Positions 35,594-47,510 of a stretch of DNA of 64,000 nucleotides are shown piece by piece (within the stretch, counting starts at the first letter, position 1; each line of letters starts with the position of its first letter). Made by a program: the position numbers and the translations under genes. The notes beneath the pieces are model-generated. The model saw only the letters and a program-made list of their open reading frames with translations, did not search any database and had not been told where the DNA came from. The stretch lies in assembly GCA_029961685.1 (NCBI GenBank), contig JARWKL010000011.1:8932723-8996722 (forward strand), in the 5' to 3' direction. Source of the DNA: Aristolochia californica (Eukaryota; Streptophyta; Magnoliopsida; Piperales; Aristolochiaceae).

Positions 35594-35765
35594 TGGGATG
35601 TACGAGGATTCATCTTCTCGACTCGTCTTCGTTAGCGGACGGTGGAGATGTTTTGCTTCCTTACAACTGATAAATCATTGGTTGTCTAAGCGGTCTTTGT
35701 TTGAAAGGTTCTTTTCACCGTCTCCGCCGTCGCGTAACAAAAAGGCGCCGACCCAAGATACGTGA

Positions 35766-36744
35766 CAAGGACTTGGTGACTGAGTTGGGTCCGGTGGATC
35801 GGACTCAGATCAGTATACCAATACAATCGTGAAGGAATGGGTTAGACATTGAGGTGGCCTAAAAAGTGAATTTTTTTTTTAAAATTTTTCATTATTGTCA
35901 TAATATGGTACTGACTCATTGAAGAGGTTTTGTATCATGTCATAGAGGGACAATGGTCATAAAATAAATATTTGCTAAAGTTAAGATTTCTGTTAATGAA
36001 GTATTTTTGTACTTGACATTTTTAACCTGCCATTTGAAACATCTTTTGAAAAACTAATTGAGAAGTTTTCTTGTGATCAGTCTCTTCTGTATATATTTGT
36101 TATTTTGTTGTGAAAGCTTAAAAAAGTCAATAGGAGGAAATTTTTCTACATAGTTTAGTAACGAGATGGTGATGGGCTTCTTGAGGGGAGTGTGTGTGTT
36201 TGTGTGGAGATGGGATCGATGGTTTAATGGTAGAGGTAGAGGAAATTCAAGTTTGGATCCAAGTTATATAATATAGTTATTGAACTTATCCAAGGGCTCT
36301 CTCAACAAGCCAACTATAGGGTTTCCTCTTTGTACATTTCTTTCATAACATCATCAAGCAAATTCTTCTTCTTCTTCTTCTTCCCCTCATTTCCCCCTTT
36401 TGTTGGCACATCATCTTCATCTTTATTGTTAGTAGAATTTCAACATGTTATGCAGTCATAATACAAGAACTATGTGAGGCCATAGGTCAATAGTTGTGCA
36501 TGTCGTCAACTTTTAAAAGGTTGCTAGTGTTGTCATTTCAATTTGGCTAATTGGATAGATGAAGACGATATCACATTCAATCCTATTCGAGTTATTACTC
36601 TCAAGATATGAACTTTGAGAATTGTATCTCTCTACGGATCCATTATGTCTTCAAAAATATAATGGGTATGTTGCATAGACAAGTTGAACAAAGATAAAGA
36701 CATCAAAGGGAATTTGAAGTCAAACAAAGGTAATGTTTGTTGGC
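35766..36744. other. Intergenic region between the OTU promoter and the Copia nest
   Basis: No gene or clear repeat beyond short runs of TTC near 36365 and GTGTGT near 36195. Confidence 0.4.
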
Positions 36745-37075
36745 CCCGATAGCTTCTCAAGAGGGGCTGAATTGAGATTTATAATTAATAATTTAACTAA
36801 GACATGGAAATATAGAACATACAATCATGCAATTTTAAAGTAAAAACATTCACACATTATAGGGATAACACAAGATTTTTTGCTATTGATGTTCCCCTAT
36901 TAGTATTCCTCGTCTAAGACTTTTATCTCTAATAGATGGAATTTACATCAAAGAGATTTTGGCTCTCTTTTAAGCCACATGAAGCTCAAGTACATGCTTT
37001 TGCAAATAATCTCTCGAAGAGATTGGCTAGATTGTAGCTGTAACTAGGCCCTATATATCTAGATTACAATAGGTT
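36745..37075 (-). mobile_element. LTR end fragment of the Sirevirus-like Copia family
   Basis: Matches the LTR ends at 51016-51250 and 52860-53070: tgttggcc/tgttgacc, tggcttctcaagaggg, a gaattgag segment, attttttg and gatgttcccct. Orientation is minus. A primer site is no longer present. It is interrupted by another LTR at 37076. Confidence 0.65.
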
Positions 37076-37500
37076 TGTTAGAAAGTGGGCTCAAACCCAC
37101 ACGACCAAGGAGAAGGCCCACATGTCCAAGAGAGGTGGCCTGATGGCAAATAATAAGTCATCTCATAAACATGGCACAAGGATGTAATTAGTCAAGAAGA
37201 ACATGTCTACTTATGTCTTTTTATGCAAAACTTGTAGCCCTAGGGGCATTATAGACATTGTAACATCCTCTAAAAAATTATAAATAGAGGCCATTGGCTG
37301 GGGTAAAGAATCAAGCTCTCTCTCCTTATCTCAATTCATCCAAGTTCTCTCTTGGCCTAAAGGCTCTTTCTCTCCTTTTCTCTCTTCTCTACTTGAGCTC
37401 TCTCTTTGCCTTCTCTTCCCTTCTTCTCTTCTCTTTTCAATTTCTTTACCTCTTCCTCTCTTACTTTACTCGAGGTTCTAATCATGGGATTCTAACTTCA
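37076..37500 (+). mobile_element. LTR of a second Copia-like family
   Basis: Starts TGTTAGAAAG and ends CTAACTTCA. It has a TATA box (tataaatagag near 37280) followed by a CT-rich leader, and is followed by TGCTATCAGAGC (37504-37515), one mismatch from the initiator-Met primer site. A related minus-strand LTR lies at 50495-50901. Confidence 0.65.
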
Positions 37501-37503
37501 AAA

Positions 37504-37515
37504 TGCTATCAGAGC
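37504..37515 (+). other. Primer-binding site
   Basis: TGCTATCAGAGC, three bases after the LTR end. One mismatch to the Copia consensus TGGTATCAGAGC. Confidence 0.6.
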
Positions 37516-38648
37516 ATTGCAATTAGGATCCCCACATCAAGAAAGTGCTCTAAAGATTTTATGATCAAAACTACTCATGAAAGGCTCTTTGTAAAACAAG
37601 GTTGAAGCTTGTTGAGATAAGTTTTTCGTTCTTGTTATTATCACCTATTTATGGCTTCAAGCTCTCGGGTTTTTTTTATCTCTGGAAGATGATTTAGAGA
37701 TTATTCTCTTTATCCTATGAAAGTATGGAAATTTATATCTCTCGAATTGGAAGAAGCTTGTCAAAAGCTGGATTTTTCAGTCGGTTTGCAAGTTCTTAGT
37801 TGAAAATTGGTTTATGTTGAAATGTTTTGCATGAGAAGTTATTGTTTGTGGATGCAGGTTTGTTTTTTAATGAAGAACGATTCTCTTGAGCCTATTGTGA
37901 GTTTAGATTCATTTTATTTTAAAAAGATAATCACCTTGTTACTATGCTACTCTTTCCACTAGTCAATTCTTTAATATTTGAGGAGTTGGAACTCCACTTA
38001 GCTTAAGTATTTGAAGGAGATTATTTTTCTTCATGATCTCGGATTTCTTATGAGTTTATAGTCATATTAATAAGCTCATGCATGATTTGACATGCCAAAA
38101 TTCACAATTCTTTTGATAAGAGGATAAGTTGAAAGAAGTTTTTTTAAGAACTTGTGGAAGAGTTTTTCAGAAGAGGTCAAAACTCTTGTTTTGATTCAAA
38201 GCCACAAGTTGCCTCCTTCTTCTTGCATAAATTTCCACGTGAAATCAAGTTTGAAATATTCTTTTACAAAATACGAAGCAAGGAAAAAGGAATTAAGGAA
38301 GTGTTTTTTGGAAAAATCAAGGTGGCACCAACATATTTGAGGTAAGTTTTTATTTTTTAGAGATCTCAAACCACCTCAAGATCTCCACTTGATTTATTTA
38401 TCCTCAATCAATCAGATCTTGCCTAAACCAAAATGGACTGAATCCAAGACTGTTTTTTACAACTTGGCGTAAAAAAATATTTTTGGAAAGATCTTGGAAG
38501 ATCTTAGTTTATCGGCAAGAAAGAAAAAGGAAATTGATTCTTTGATGATTTGGTGTTCTTGATTGATTTTTCCCTCTTAATCTAAAAGCAAGATAAGAGG
38601 TCTGGTTAAAGTATCTTTTGGTCAGCACTTTTTCTTGACTATAGGGAA
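37516..38648 (+). other. Internal sequence of unknown origin after the LTR
   Basis: Only short frames (for example 38152-38340) with no recognised domain. It separates the LTR from Copia copy A, whose similarity to copy B starts at about 38649. Confidence 0.35.
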
Positions 38649-40313
38649 AAGATGTAGAGGAAGAACAACCTAAGAAGAAGAACATTTCTCTTAAGGCCAA
38701 AACATGTGCTGAAAGTAATTCTAGTGAAGTGAGCTCAGATGAAGTGAGTTTCATCACCAGACATCTTCAAAGAGACTATAGGGAAAAGAAGAACTTCAAA
38801 AAATGCCAATTTTGAACTCAAAATGACAAATCTCAAAAGATAATTGATATTTGTTTTGAGTGTGGTAAAATAGGACATAGAAGGAACAAATGTCCAAAGT
38901 TAGAAAAAAAAGAACCCCATCCTCAAGCAAAGATCCCAATAACAAAAAGAAGAAAATTTTGATCATAGCTTGGGATGTAATGGAAGAAGAGTCTAGCCAA
39001 TCGAAAGAAGAAGAATGTGACGTTGAACTCATGAATTTAGAAGACATTGATAACGAATCTACAACTTCCAAAGAGGTATGTCTTCGAGCCAATGCATCGA
39101 AAAAATTTTGGATTTTGGATAGCGGTTGCTCAAGGCACATGACCGGTGACAAGAAGAAGTTCATTGAACTCAACCCCAAAGATGGTGGTCATATAACTTT
39201 TGGAGACAATAGCAAATGTACAATGAAAGGAATTGGTCAAATTAGTACCTCAACCTCTTTCATATCAGATGTATATTACATAGAAGGGTTGATGCATGAT
39301 TTACTTAGCATTAGTCGATTTTGTGATAAAAGAAATTATTTTTCATTTGAAAAGGATAAATGCTTAGTAAAGAATGAGAATGATGAACTAGTTCTAGAGG
39401 GACATAAGTATAGGAATCTCTATGTAGCTAACATGGTCAATATACCCTTAACTAATGTCATCTGTTTGGGAGCAAAAATTGATGAATATTGGTTATGGCA
39501 TAATAGACTAGGACATATTGGAATAAATTCCTTAAACAAATTAGTGAAAAAGATCCTAGTGAGAAGACTACCAGATAAAAAATTTGTAAGAGAGAAAACT
39601 TGGAAAGCAATACAAAACGTCTTTCAAGGCTAAGAACATAGTTTCAACCTCTTATCCTCTTCAACTAACCCACATGGACTTAGTTGGATCTACCAAAACC
39701 TTAAGGCTAAATGGGAACCGCTTTAGCCTAGTGGTGGTAGATGACTATTCAAGGTTGACATGAGTAGATTTCCTAGCCCATAAGGATGATGTTTTTCTAA
39801 CCTTCGTTAATTTATTTGAAAAAGTTCAAAAGGAACAAGGCTACAACATTGTCAAAATTTGGAGTGACCTTGGAGTAGAATTTGAAAATTCACATTTTGA
39901 GGAATATATAGTATATACCATACATTCTTAGCTCCTTAAACTCAACAATATGGTGTTGTTGAGAAAAGAAATTAAACCTTAATCGAAATGGCTAGAGCTA
40001 TGGTTCATGCTTACAACATGCATATAGGTTTTGGATCAAAGCTGTAAATACCGCATGTTACATCATTAATCAAGTAGGCATACAACCACTTTTCAACAAA
40101 ACTCTGTATGAGGTGTATATGGGCACCCTTTCCAATATTACTTATTTTATAACCATTGGATGCAAATTATTCATATAGAAAAAACCAAAGGAAAAATTAG
40201 GGAAACTAGACCCCATATTGATATAGGAGTTTTCTTGGGTTATTCTTCTCATAGCAAAGCTTATAGAGTTTAAAACAAGACATCTATGAGAGTAGAGGAG
40301 TTTATTCAGATGT
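38649..40313 (+). pseudogene. Copia copy A: gag end, protease and integrase, broken
   Basis: A zinc knuckle CFECGKIGHRRNKC is at about 38853-38894 (end of gag). In another frame, 38890-39633 encodes WILDSGCSRHMTGD, the aspartic protease site of Ty1/Copia. The GAG-pre-integrase block YWLWHNRLGHIG with DLLSISRFCDK comes next. Integrase remnants follow to 40260 with several stops, ending near a [17 protein letters not shown] segment. Copy B (49376-47850, minus) is homologous throughout. The pol frame stops where the chimeric insert begins and resumes at 43034. Confidence 0.85.
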
Positions 40314-40490
40314 TATGGAGAATGTTGCTGCAGTTTTGATTAGGGAGGTTGAAAGTAAAACCAATGGCTCTGCTGGTGATTGGACTCCAACAGTTTCAGT
40401 ACTTGCCAGGGCGATAGTCAAACTTGGGTTGCTTAGTGTAACATCTGGTGCTAATCCTGTTTCTATAAAGAAAGAGATTGCTGTTGTGGG

Positions 40491-40725
40491 GGCAATGCTG
40501 CAATGGTTTCAAAAGTTTCAAATTTCTCATGATGTGGCATTCTTGGGCTGGGCAGGACAACCACTTCCAATTTTTCATATTGCTGCTGGGGTGGCAATGC
40601 AGCAATGGGTTCAGCAGTTTCATATTTCTGCTGCTGTTGTATTCGTGGGGTGGGCAGGAGAGCCACTTCCAAATTTTCAAATTGTTGTTGTGGTGGCAAT
40701 GCAGAAATGGGTTCAACAAAAAACA
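40491..40725 (+). repeat. 102-bp tandem repeat, 2.3 copies
   Basis: Units begin ggcaatgc at 40491, 40593 and 40695. 102 bp is 34 codons, so both strands stay open across it: the plus frame 40315-40824 and, on the minus strand, a frame repeating ALPPQQQ(F/Y)E(N/K)LEV. The protein family is not recognised. The Gln/Pro-rich minus frame looks more protein-like than the Trp-rich plus frame. Confidence 0.85.
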
Positions 40726-41203
40726 ATAAAATCGGTTAGAAGTGGTGCAGATGAGCAACACTTGGAAAATGTAGAAGAAAATGGAAATGAATCACAGGGT
40801 GCATCTATAGATGATGATTATTAGGGACATGCTGCAGTGATTACTGTTGTCCTACTCTGTGAACACAAGGTTGAAACAATACAATTGATTGGTCCATCTT
40901 TAGGCAAGCAGTATGGCGGTGTTTATGGGCAACGAGGAAATTCCACTCCATTGAGTTATTTAAACCCAGAAAAGGCTCTCTTCACCCAGTTGAGTTAATG
41001 GCAATCCAGCATACACTGCTGCCAGCCAGCCAAGCAAACAAGGTTGTTGTGGCAGTCCAGCATACACTGCTGCTTGCCAGCCCAGCCGAGGTGCTTCTTG
41101 AGGATGCAAATGGCTATTTGCATGCAATCAAGGGACTAACCCAGAGTGCTGGAAAAGGAAAGTATGATTCCAGTGGTGTTGAATCTAGTGCTTATGCTTC
41201 GGG

Positions 41204-41480
41204 GTGGCACTTGAACCACTTGCAGGAACTCTTATATTAGCAGGTGCTGCAGTTGATCAATCTGTGATTGGCAAAGTTTATTTATTTTGTTCATGGTCTG
41301 GAATTGCAATGTCAAAGGTGAGAAAACAGATAAAGGAAAGAGGAATTAATAAGTCTCCAGGGTGTTATATGCTTGAGGTGGATGGGGTGATTTATGAGTT
41401 CCTTACTGAAGATAATAACTATTCTCTGTCCAAACAAATATCTGATGCAATTGCAGAAATGCTTCAGACAATAACGTTGA
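41204..41480 (+). pseudogene. PPR protein E-domain fragment
   Basis: The frame contains MSKVRKQIKERGINKSPGCY, then MLEVDGVIYEFLTED, the typical transition from the last PPR motif into the E domain of plant organelle RNA-editing PPR proteins. No complete 35-residue PPR motif precedes it, and no DYW domain follows. The frame is open but fused to unrelated sequence on both sides, so it is a captured fragment. Confidence 0.7.
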
Positions 41481-41492
41481 AAGTTTTTTGTT

Positions 41493-41890
41493 CCTAATAA
41501 CATTCAGAAACAACATGATGAGCTTGAGGAAATTTTTTTTGAGGAGAGAGCAGCTCTTGCAGCCAAGTCCCAGAAACTTTATGACCCACTATATACCAAG
41601 AGATATGAGATAGTACATGGAGTAATTGGATCCACCGTCAGAGCCAAAATTATCCCACATGTTGTCTCATGGTTTATGGGAGAGGTTGTTCAGGGTGATG
41701 AGTTTGATGATATAGAAGGGGATGAGGATGAAGATGATGCAGATGTTGATGACGATGATGATGATGAAGAGGACACTGCTGCCAAAAATAGGCCAAAGAA
41801 GGTATCTACTGGATAGAAAGTGAAGAGCAGAGGACCCCATGGGGAAGGCCAAGAGAGGCCTCCGAAGTGCACGCAGCAGCAGAGACAATT
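41493..41890 (+). pseudogene. NAP1-like histone chaperone fragment, intronless and internally deleted
   Basis: Starts with [20 protein letters not shown] and [11 protein letters not shown], the helical region of nucleosome assembly protein 1. It then jumps directly to [19 protein letters not shown], the far end of the domain, followed by a long Asp/Glu tail and GEGQERPPKC near the end, close to the C-terminal CxxQ-type tail of plant NAP1. A stop at 41815-41817 interrupts it. The central domain is missing and no introns remain, so it was probably copied through RNA. Confidence 0.8.
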
Positions 41891-42713
41891 CGTCCAAATG
41901 AGGCTTGTTGCAATGCCACCTATAGTTGTTGATCGTGTTCCATTTTATTTACCAGTGCTCCAGGTTTGGAACAACAACTATTTTATTGGCCAAGGTCCTC
42001 CCGCTAATGCAGTGCTTAATGGGTTAGGGTCTAGTGAGAGAATGATGTAATTTAAAATTCTTGTTGTTGTTGTAGTCAACATGGTGATCTCCTTTCATTA
42101 CTTCCCTCTGAATGGATTCAAAAACCTGCGGTAGAGATCTCAACGTATGGGGAGGTGTTTGCTGTACTCCAGGACAGTGAGCAGCAACTTGTGCTCTCTG
42201 GATTTTTGAGAAGGAACAACTGGTTGGATTCATACAAAGTTGGGTTTTTTGCTGATGTTGGTGATGAGAGAAAAGCTTGTAGTGGGCTTCCTAGTGTTGT
42301 TTAGTTACCTGCTGGCTCGTCTGAATTACTGGAAACATGTGGCCTGGCTCGTTCTACCGGGGCCTCTGAGTGTTTCAAGGTGAAGCAATTGGAAGGGGTT
42401 AGTGCTGCTGAGTCTTCTCAATCCCAGGGGGTTGATCATGATGTTGTTGCTGCCATGCTGGCAAAGTGTAGGTAGTGCAATCCAGGACTGAGGGAAGGCA
42501 GAGATGCTACTTGGGGAGATGTAGTGACATGCGGCACGCATCCCTACATTGGACCAAAAAAAGTTATTTCTCTGGTTGGATGCTCCAATTTTGTAGTCCA
42601 ACTTGCTGACATAGATATCACGGTTGATACTTGCGAATGGATGGAGACGTCGGCACGGGTAAGCAGACCTACCTTCGAGCTTGAGGACAAACTCTTTCTT
42701 CTAGGTGGTGTAA

Positions 42714-43033
42714 TGTTATGCACGCAATAACATTATTATTTTAATTATTTTTCTTTAATTTACTTTATTTTATTTCAGTTTTCAGCCACAAGGGGTATTT
42801 TTGTAATATTTTATCTTAAAACTTGTAAGGGTGAACCCTATTTAAGGGATATGAGTAATGAGAAAGGCAAGCATTAATTTTAGGTTAAACAGGGTTTTGT
42901 GTTCTCCTCAACGAGCTCAAGGGTGTGCATTCTCCTTAACGAACCTAGGGTTTTCAAACTTCCCTGTGGCTTGATCTTTGTCTTCCTCTTCCTCCTCCCT
43001 ACGAATCCATGTGTCACATCCGGGACCATAACA
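42714..43033 (+). mobile_element. LTR-like block closing the chimeric insert
   Basis: Begins TGTTATGCAC and ends GACCATAACA, with 7-bp inverted termini TGTTATG/CATAACA. It is preceded by a gagcttgaggacaaactc segment like those before gypsy polypurine tracts. It is 320 bp long, and Copia pol resumes at 43034. No matching 5' LTR is found at the other end. Confidence 0.55.
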
Positions 43034-44620
43034 TTAACGAATCTGATTCACCAAATCCAACTCCAACTTCAATATTTTATTATGAAGAGGCAAACCCCTT
43101 CGATTCATCCCCAAGATCTCAACCTAAAGACCAAAATCTTGAAGATAACCCAATTGACCTGAATAACCAAGAAGAGCCATTTATGGAGCCAAAGAACTAA
43201 AATTTAATGGTTGATCATCCTCTAGAACAAATTATTGGTGACCCCAAAGAAAGATTGCAACTAGAAGAGCAACTCATGAGACTATTGCAAATAGTGCATT
43301 TGTTTCTCAAATAGAGCCCAAAAGCATTGTCGAGGTGGTAAAAGATGACTTTTGGATCATGGCAATGAAAGAAGAATTGAACCAAATTGAAAGAAACAAA
43401 GTTTGGACTCTAGTGCCTAGACCCAAAAATCAACAATTCATTGTACCAAAATGGGTCTCTAGGTACAAACCGAATGAAGAACATCAAGTAGTGAGAAAAA
43501 AAAAAAACTAGGTTACTTGTTAAAGGATATAACCAAGAAGAAGGTATAGATTTTGAAGAAACCTATGCACTTGTAGCAAGACTAGAGGCAATTTGAATCC
43601 TCCTAGCCTATGCTTGTCACAAGGAATTCATGTTGTACCAAATGGATGTAAAGAGTGTTTTCTTAAATGGGTATTATATGTTGAACAACCCAAAGGATTT
43701 GGAGATGTGAGTAAGATTGACCATGTATAAAAATTACATAAATAATTGTATGGGTTAAATCAAACTCCAAGAGCATGGTATTAAAGATTTAAGAGAATTC
43801 TTAGAAAATAACGGCGATAAGAGAGGAAGTGTAGATCAGACTCTATTTACTAAGAACCATGATCAAAACTTGATTATCGTTCAAATTTATGTGGATGATA
43901 TCATATTTGGTTCTACAAACCCCTCTCAACGTCAAGAATTTTCCAGTGTAATGAAGAATGAGTTTGAAATGAGTTTAATGGGAGAACTCACATTCTTCAT
44001 TGGACTTCAAGTAACTCAAACTGAAAATAGCACATTCATAAATCAGTCCAAATACACTAAGGGATTGCTTAAGAGATTCGACATCGATAATCTTAAGTCA
44101 ATAAGCACACCCATGAATTCGTCCTTGAAACTTGACTAGGATAACTCCGATAGATCCATAGATCAAAAACTATATAGAAGCATGATAGGATCCCAAATAT
44201 ACCTTTTAGCCAGTAGATCGGATATAATGTTCTTAGTATGCTAATGTGCTAGATATCAATTTGATTCTAGAGAATCTCACTTACTGGTGGGAAAAAGAAT
44301 TTTTTGTTATCTACTTGGACACCCAACTTAGGTCTTTGGTACTCAAACTCTTAAGCCATTGATCCAGTAAGTTACTCAAATGCTGATTTTTTCAATTGCA
44401 AAGTTGACAGAAAGAGCACAAGTGGTAGTTGCCAATTACTTGGAAATATGTTTGTCTCTTGGTTTTCTAATAAACAACATTCAATTGCAATATCCATTAC
44501 CGAAGCTGAATACATAGTGGGTGGAAGTTGTTGTGCTCAAATTCTTTGGATGAAGTAGCAACTACAACTTAGAGAAAAAAGAAATTTCAGTCTATTGTGA
44601 CAAACATGAGCACCATTAGT
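43034..44620 (+). pseudogene. Copia copy A: reverse transcriptase and RNase H, broken
   Basis: 43300-43560 encodes the RT start (VVKDDFWIMAMKEELNQIER and VPKWVSRYK). 43870-44139 has QIYVDDIIFGSTN, the Copia catalytic YVDD box. RNase H follows near 44380-44560 with ADFFNCKVDRKSTSGSC in one frame and SITEAEYI close behind. Several stops and frameshifts make the polyprotein inactive. Confidence 0.85.
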
Positions 44621-45188
44621 CTAAGTTAGAAACCGGTTCACCACTCTCAATCAAAACATGGAAATTAGACATCATTTCATCATAGAGCTGGTCCAAACCA
44701 AGGTTATTAAAATTGAGTTTGAGCCCACCAAAAATCAATTAGTGGATATTTTTACAATTGGGATTTGACTGTTTCTCTAAGCTTCAAGGAGAACTAGGCA
44801 CGAGCAACTCACCTTGACTCACTTAGACCAAAATTTTGAGTTTAATGAACACATCCCACTATTATAGTGCCAAAATAGTGAAGTGAAAATTAAAAGATTA
44901 CATTTCAGTCACTCTACTAAGGTCATTGATCGATCAATGCCTATTAGTTTATCAATCAAAATCGAATGTTCGATAATTCACGGCACGAACAAAGAAGATG
45001 AAGAGTCAAATTCAAATGTTTAATTTACCTCTTCATCCCAGATTATTTCAAAACCCATTCCAACAGTTTTCCAAAGCTCTAGTGACCTCAAATCTCCATT
45101 CCAACTTTGCGTTTGAGAGATTTTCCTTCAAATTCGAGGCTAAAACACTCATTTTGCACCTTTTTCTCTCAAAACAGAACCTAGAAAA

Positions 45189-45885
45189 ATGGTTAGGATG
45201 AAGTTCATTGCAAAGCAGAAGACTCTGAAGAAGGAGAATGATGCTTGCGAGGAAATGCCTAATTGGAGGGAGTACTTCCCTATTAGACTTCAAAGAGAAT
45301 GGTATTTTTCAACTTTTACCCCTATAAGAGTCATTGAACCAACGAAAGTTTTCCCTTTTGTGAGAGGAAAAGCACTTCCAGCCTTCTTGTGAAGGTGTTT
45401 TCCACTAATTTGGAAATTGAGGAGCTTGGGCCTCAGTCTCAAGATTTTTTCCTATGTGAAGAAAATGCCCATCTCTATTTAGTCTCCTCTCTTAATGATC
45501 TCCTTGGCTCCACCGTCATGGGCATGACGAGATATGTGAAAGAAACTAGCTGAAGAATCTCCATGAAGACCTCCCTCAGGATCTACAAGATGCAATCTTC
45601 ACTATTTTTGGACAGACATCAAGGAGCTCCTATGTGGTGAGGATACGACACTTCACCATGCCTCAAAGAGTCATCATGGAGATAGTGACTCACATTCAGA
45701 ATCCTAGGAAGGGAACCTTCTCACAGGTCTCTACAGTTGATATTTTCTGGTTGATGGCAATCTTTCAAAAGGTCCCTTTGGATTATGGGTGCTTCATGGC
45801 TAGTAGAATGGCCAATACTATTGTTCTCCATGGCAGACAGTCTAACATTCTCATAGGAGATCACCACCATCCTCATTCATAGTGG
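45189..45885 (+). pseudogene. Extra ORF downstream of Copia pol (plant transposon-protein-like)
   Basis: Broken frames after RNase H: 45189-45392, then a segment with VKVFSTNLEIEELG and LNDLLGST (45385-45530), then 45634-45882 with YVVRIRHFTMPQRVIMEIVT. The pattern (a VR-FY-N-like block, then a lobe with a conserved Arg and His) resembles the putative plant transposon protein domain seen in several plant retroelements. It is not capsid, polymerase or a known envelope. A fragment of the same ORF from copy B is at 47511-47720 (minus). Confidence 0.5.
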
Positions 45886-46655
45886 TGTAGACCTGTTGGA
45901 TGAGGTACCCATGGACATCACAAAAAAGATGTCCATAGGAGAAATCAAAGTTGGAATATTTGGGTTTGCCAAATGGCGCGGATAGTTGATACAAAAGGAA
46001 AAGATATTGAAGGAGTCTACCCCCACAGCCTATCGCTTCCGGAGACGAGCTTAGTCTGAGCCTTCCACAAAACAATTCGAGTTCTCGAAGAGGAAAAGAA
46101 TGGAACAAGGCAGCTCATCATCCACCAATCGGTTCTCTGCTCTAGACGATGTCATAGATGATGTTTAGGCTACCTAGGTAACAGTTATATTGACTTTGGA
46201 CGACTTCAAGGCATGACAATAGAAAATCGAGCATCTTCTTGACACTATCCTCAGTCGACTTCCACGTCCAGCTTAGTTGATCTAGGATCCACCCATCCTC
46301 TTTTTAAATCCAAGTATACATGGTTCTATTGATATACTTGTATATTTTGACTTTTATACTTGTACACATCATTTTGTAAACACTTTGAAAATCTTTATGA
46401 TATGGCCTTTGAGTCGCTTTTTGTTCTATTCTCTAAATTTCATTTAACTTTCTTTTTTAGTATGACAAAAAAGGGGAGAAAAAAATAGGAAATCTGGATA
46501 AAAAAGACCTAAGGACACACAAAATTATGCAAACAAGGATTAAAAAACTATGCACAGATTAAGGGGGAGCTTATGATAAAATTGCATCATTTTCTTAACT
46601 CCAACCCTTTAGGAAGGGTAATTCTTATTTTTTCCAAGTTAGGTTTTGTCATCAT

Positions 46656-46668
46656 AAAAAAGGGGAGA
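46656..46668 (+). other. Polypurine tract of Copia copy A
   Basis: aaaaaaggggaga directly before the LTR start TGTAGACC at 46670, preceded by the tcatcat segment common in Sireviruses. Confidence 0.7.
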
Positions 46669-46669
46669 T

Positions 46670-47510
46670 TGTAGACCTTAAGTTGACTCCCACATTGCTT
46701 TTGATGATAACAAAAGTTAATTGAACTAATAACTTAAAAATGAAAGTATTTTAGATACTTTACCTTCCAGAGCATCGCAAGGTCTAAAGCATCAAAAGCC
46801 AAAATCAAGACTTCAAGCACAATTGAAGAACATCTTCTGAAGAAGCATCCACAAGGAAGAAGACAACGAGAAGACCGAGTTCAAGCAATATAGACAAACA
46901 TCTATACTCTATCAGTTTTTGTAAGAGAACATTCCAAACTTTCTATTCCTTAAGTATATTTGTGGAATCAGAGCTTTAGGTTATAAATTGCAATTAAACA
47001 TGTTTAGTATCATCATAAATATCACTTAGAAACATTTTAAAGCACTTAGATAAAATTCTCATGCTTTATAGCCTACATTTTAAGACTAGCAATGGAATAA
47101 TCCATTAGTAACTGATAATGATCCATCATCTAGAACTATGCAAGCCAAAAATATAAAGCATGATCGATCAACCTTATCGATTAGTTGATCAGCCAGGACA
47201 TGGCTATTTCATGCTATAATGCATGATTGATCACACAAATTGGATTAGTTAATCATTTTTGTCTAGGTAAGAAGAACTTTCATGGAATGATCAATCGTCC
47301 CTCCAGATTGATCGATCAGTTCGAACCTTGCCAGTAAGGGATTTAAAGCATGATTGATCAAAGGAAAATACACTGATCAATCATACTTGTATGCATAGAT
47401 AGAAAGAATATCTATTGATTGATCAGCTTAACTTTTGGACCTACGGTAACATATTGATCGATCAGTTCTCATGGAGATCTGTCGACCAATTTTCTTTTAT
47501 AAATCTTGTC
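46670..47510 (+). mobile_element. 3' LTR of Copia copy A, truncated
   Basis: Aligns with the reverse complement of the copy B LTR (51016-52572): gactcccacatt, gatgataacaaaa, many tgatcgatca-type words and the region around catgctttatat. It breaks off at about 47510, where the minus-strand extra ORF of copy B begins. Confidence 0.7.

Larger units (their letters stand above)
40314..42713 (+). mobile_element. Chimeric insert with captured gene fragments inside Copia copy A
   Basis: Copia pol is broken between 40313 and 43034. The insert has no pol motifs. It holds a repeat-containing frame (40315-40824), a PPR E-domain-like fragment, a NAP1-like fragment and unrecognised frames. It ends in TFELEDKLFL and a tract leading to an LTR-like block at 42714-43033. 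That layout resembles the 3' end of a gypsy-type element carrying transduced host sequence. The first ~80 bp also occur in copy B (about 47745-47830 minus). Confidence 0.55.

Noticed and set aside
35466..35765. Plus-strand frame of 99 codons over the OTU promoter
   Set aside because: It overlaps the minus-strand TATA box and 5' exon. Its composition is basic and not protein-like, and there is no promoter evidence on the plus strand.
40315..40824. Plus-strand 169-codon frame as a real gene
   Set aside because: It is Trp- and Val-rich across a 102-bp repeat, with the opposite strand equally open, and starts within shared Copia-junction sequence. Kept only as a repeat within a captured fragment.
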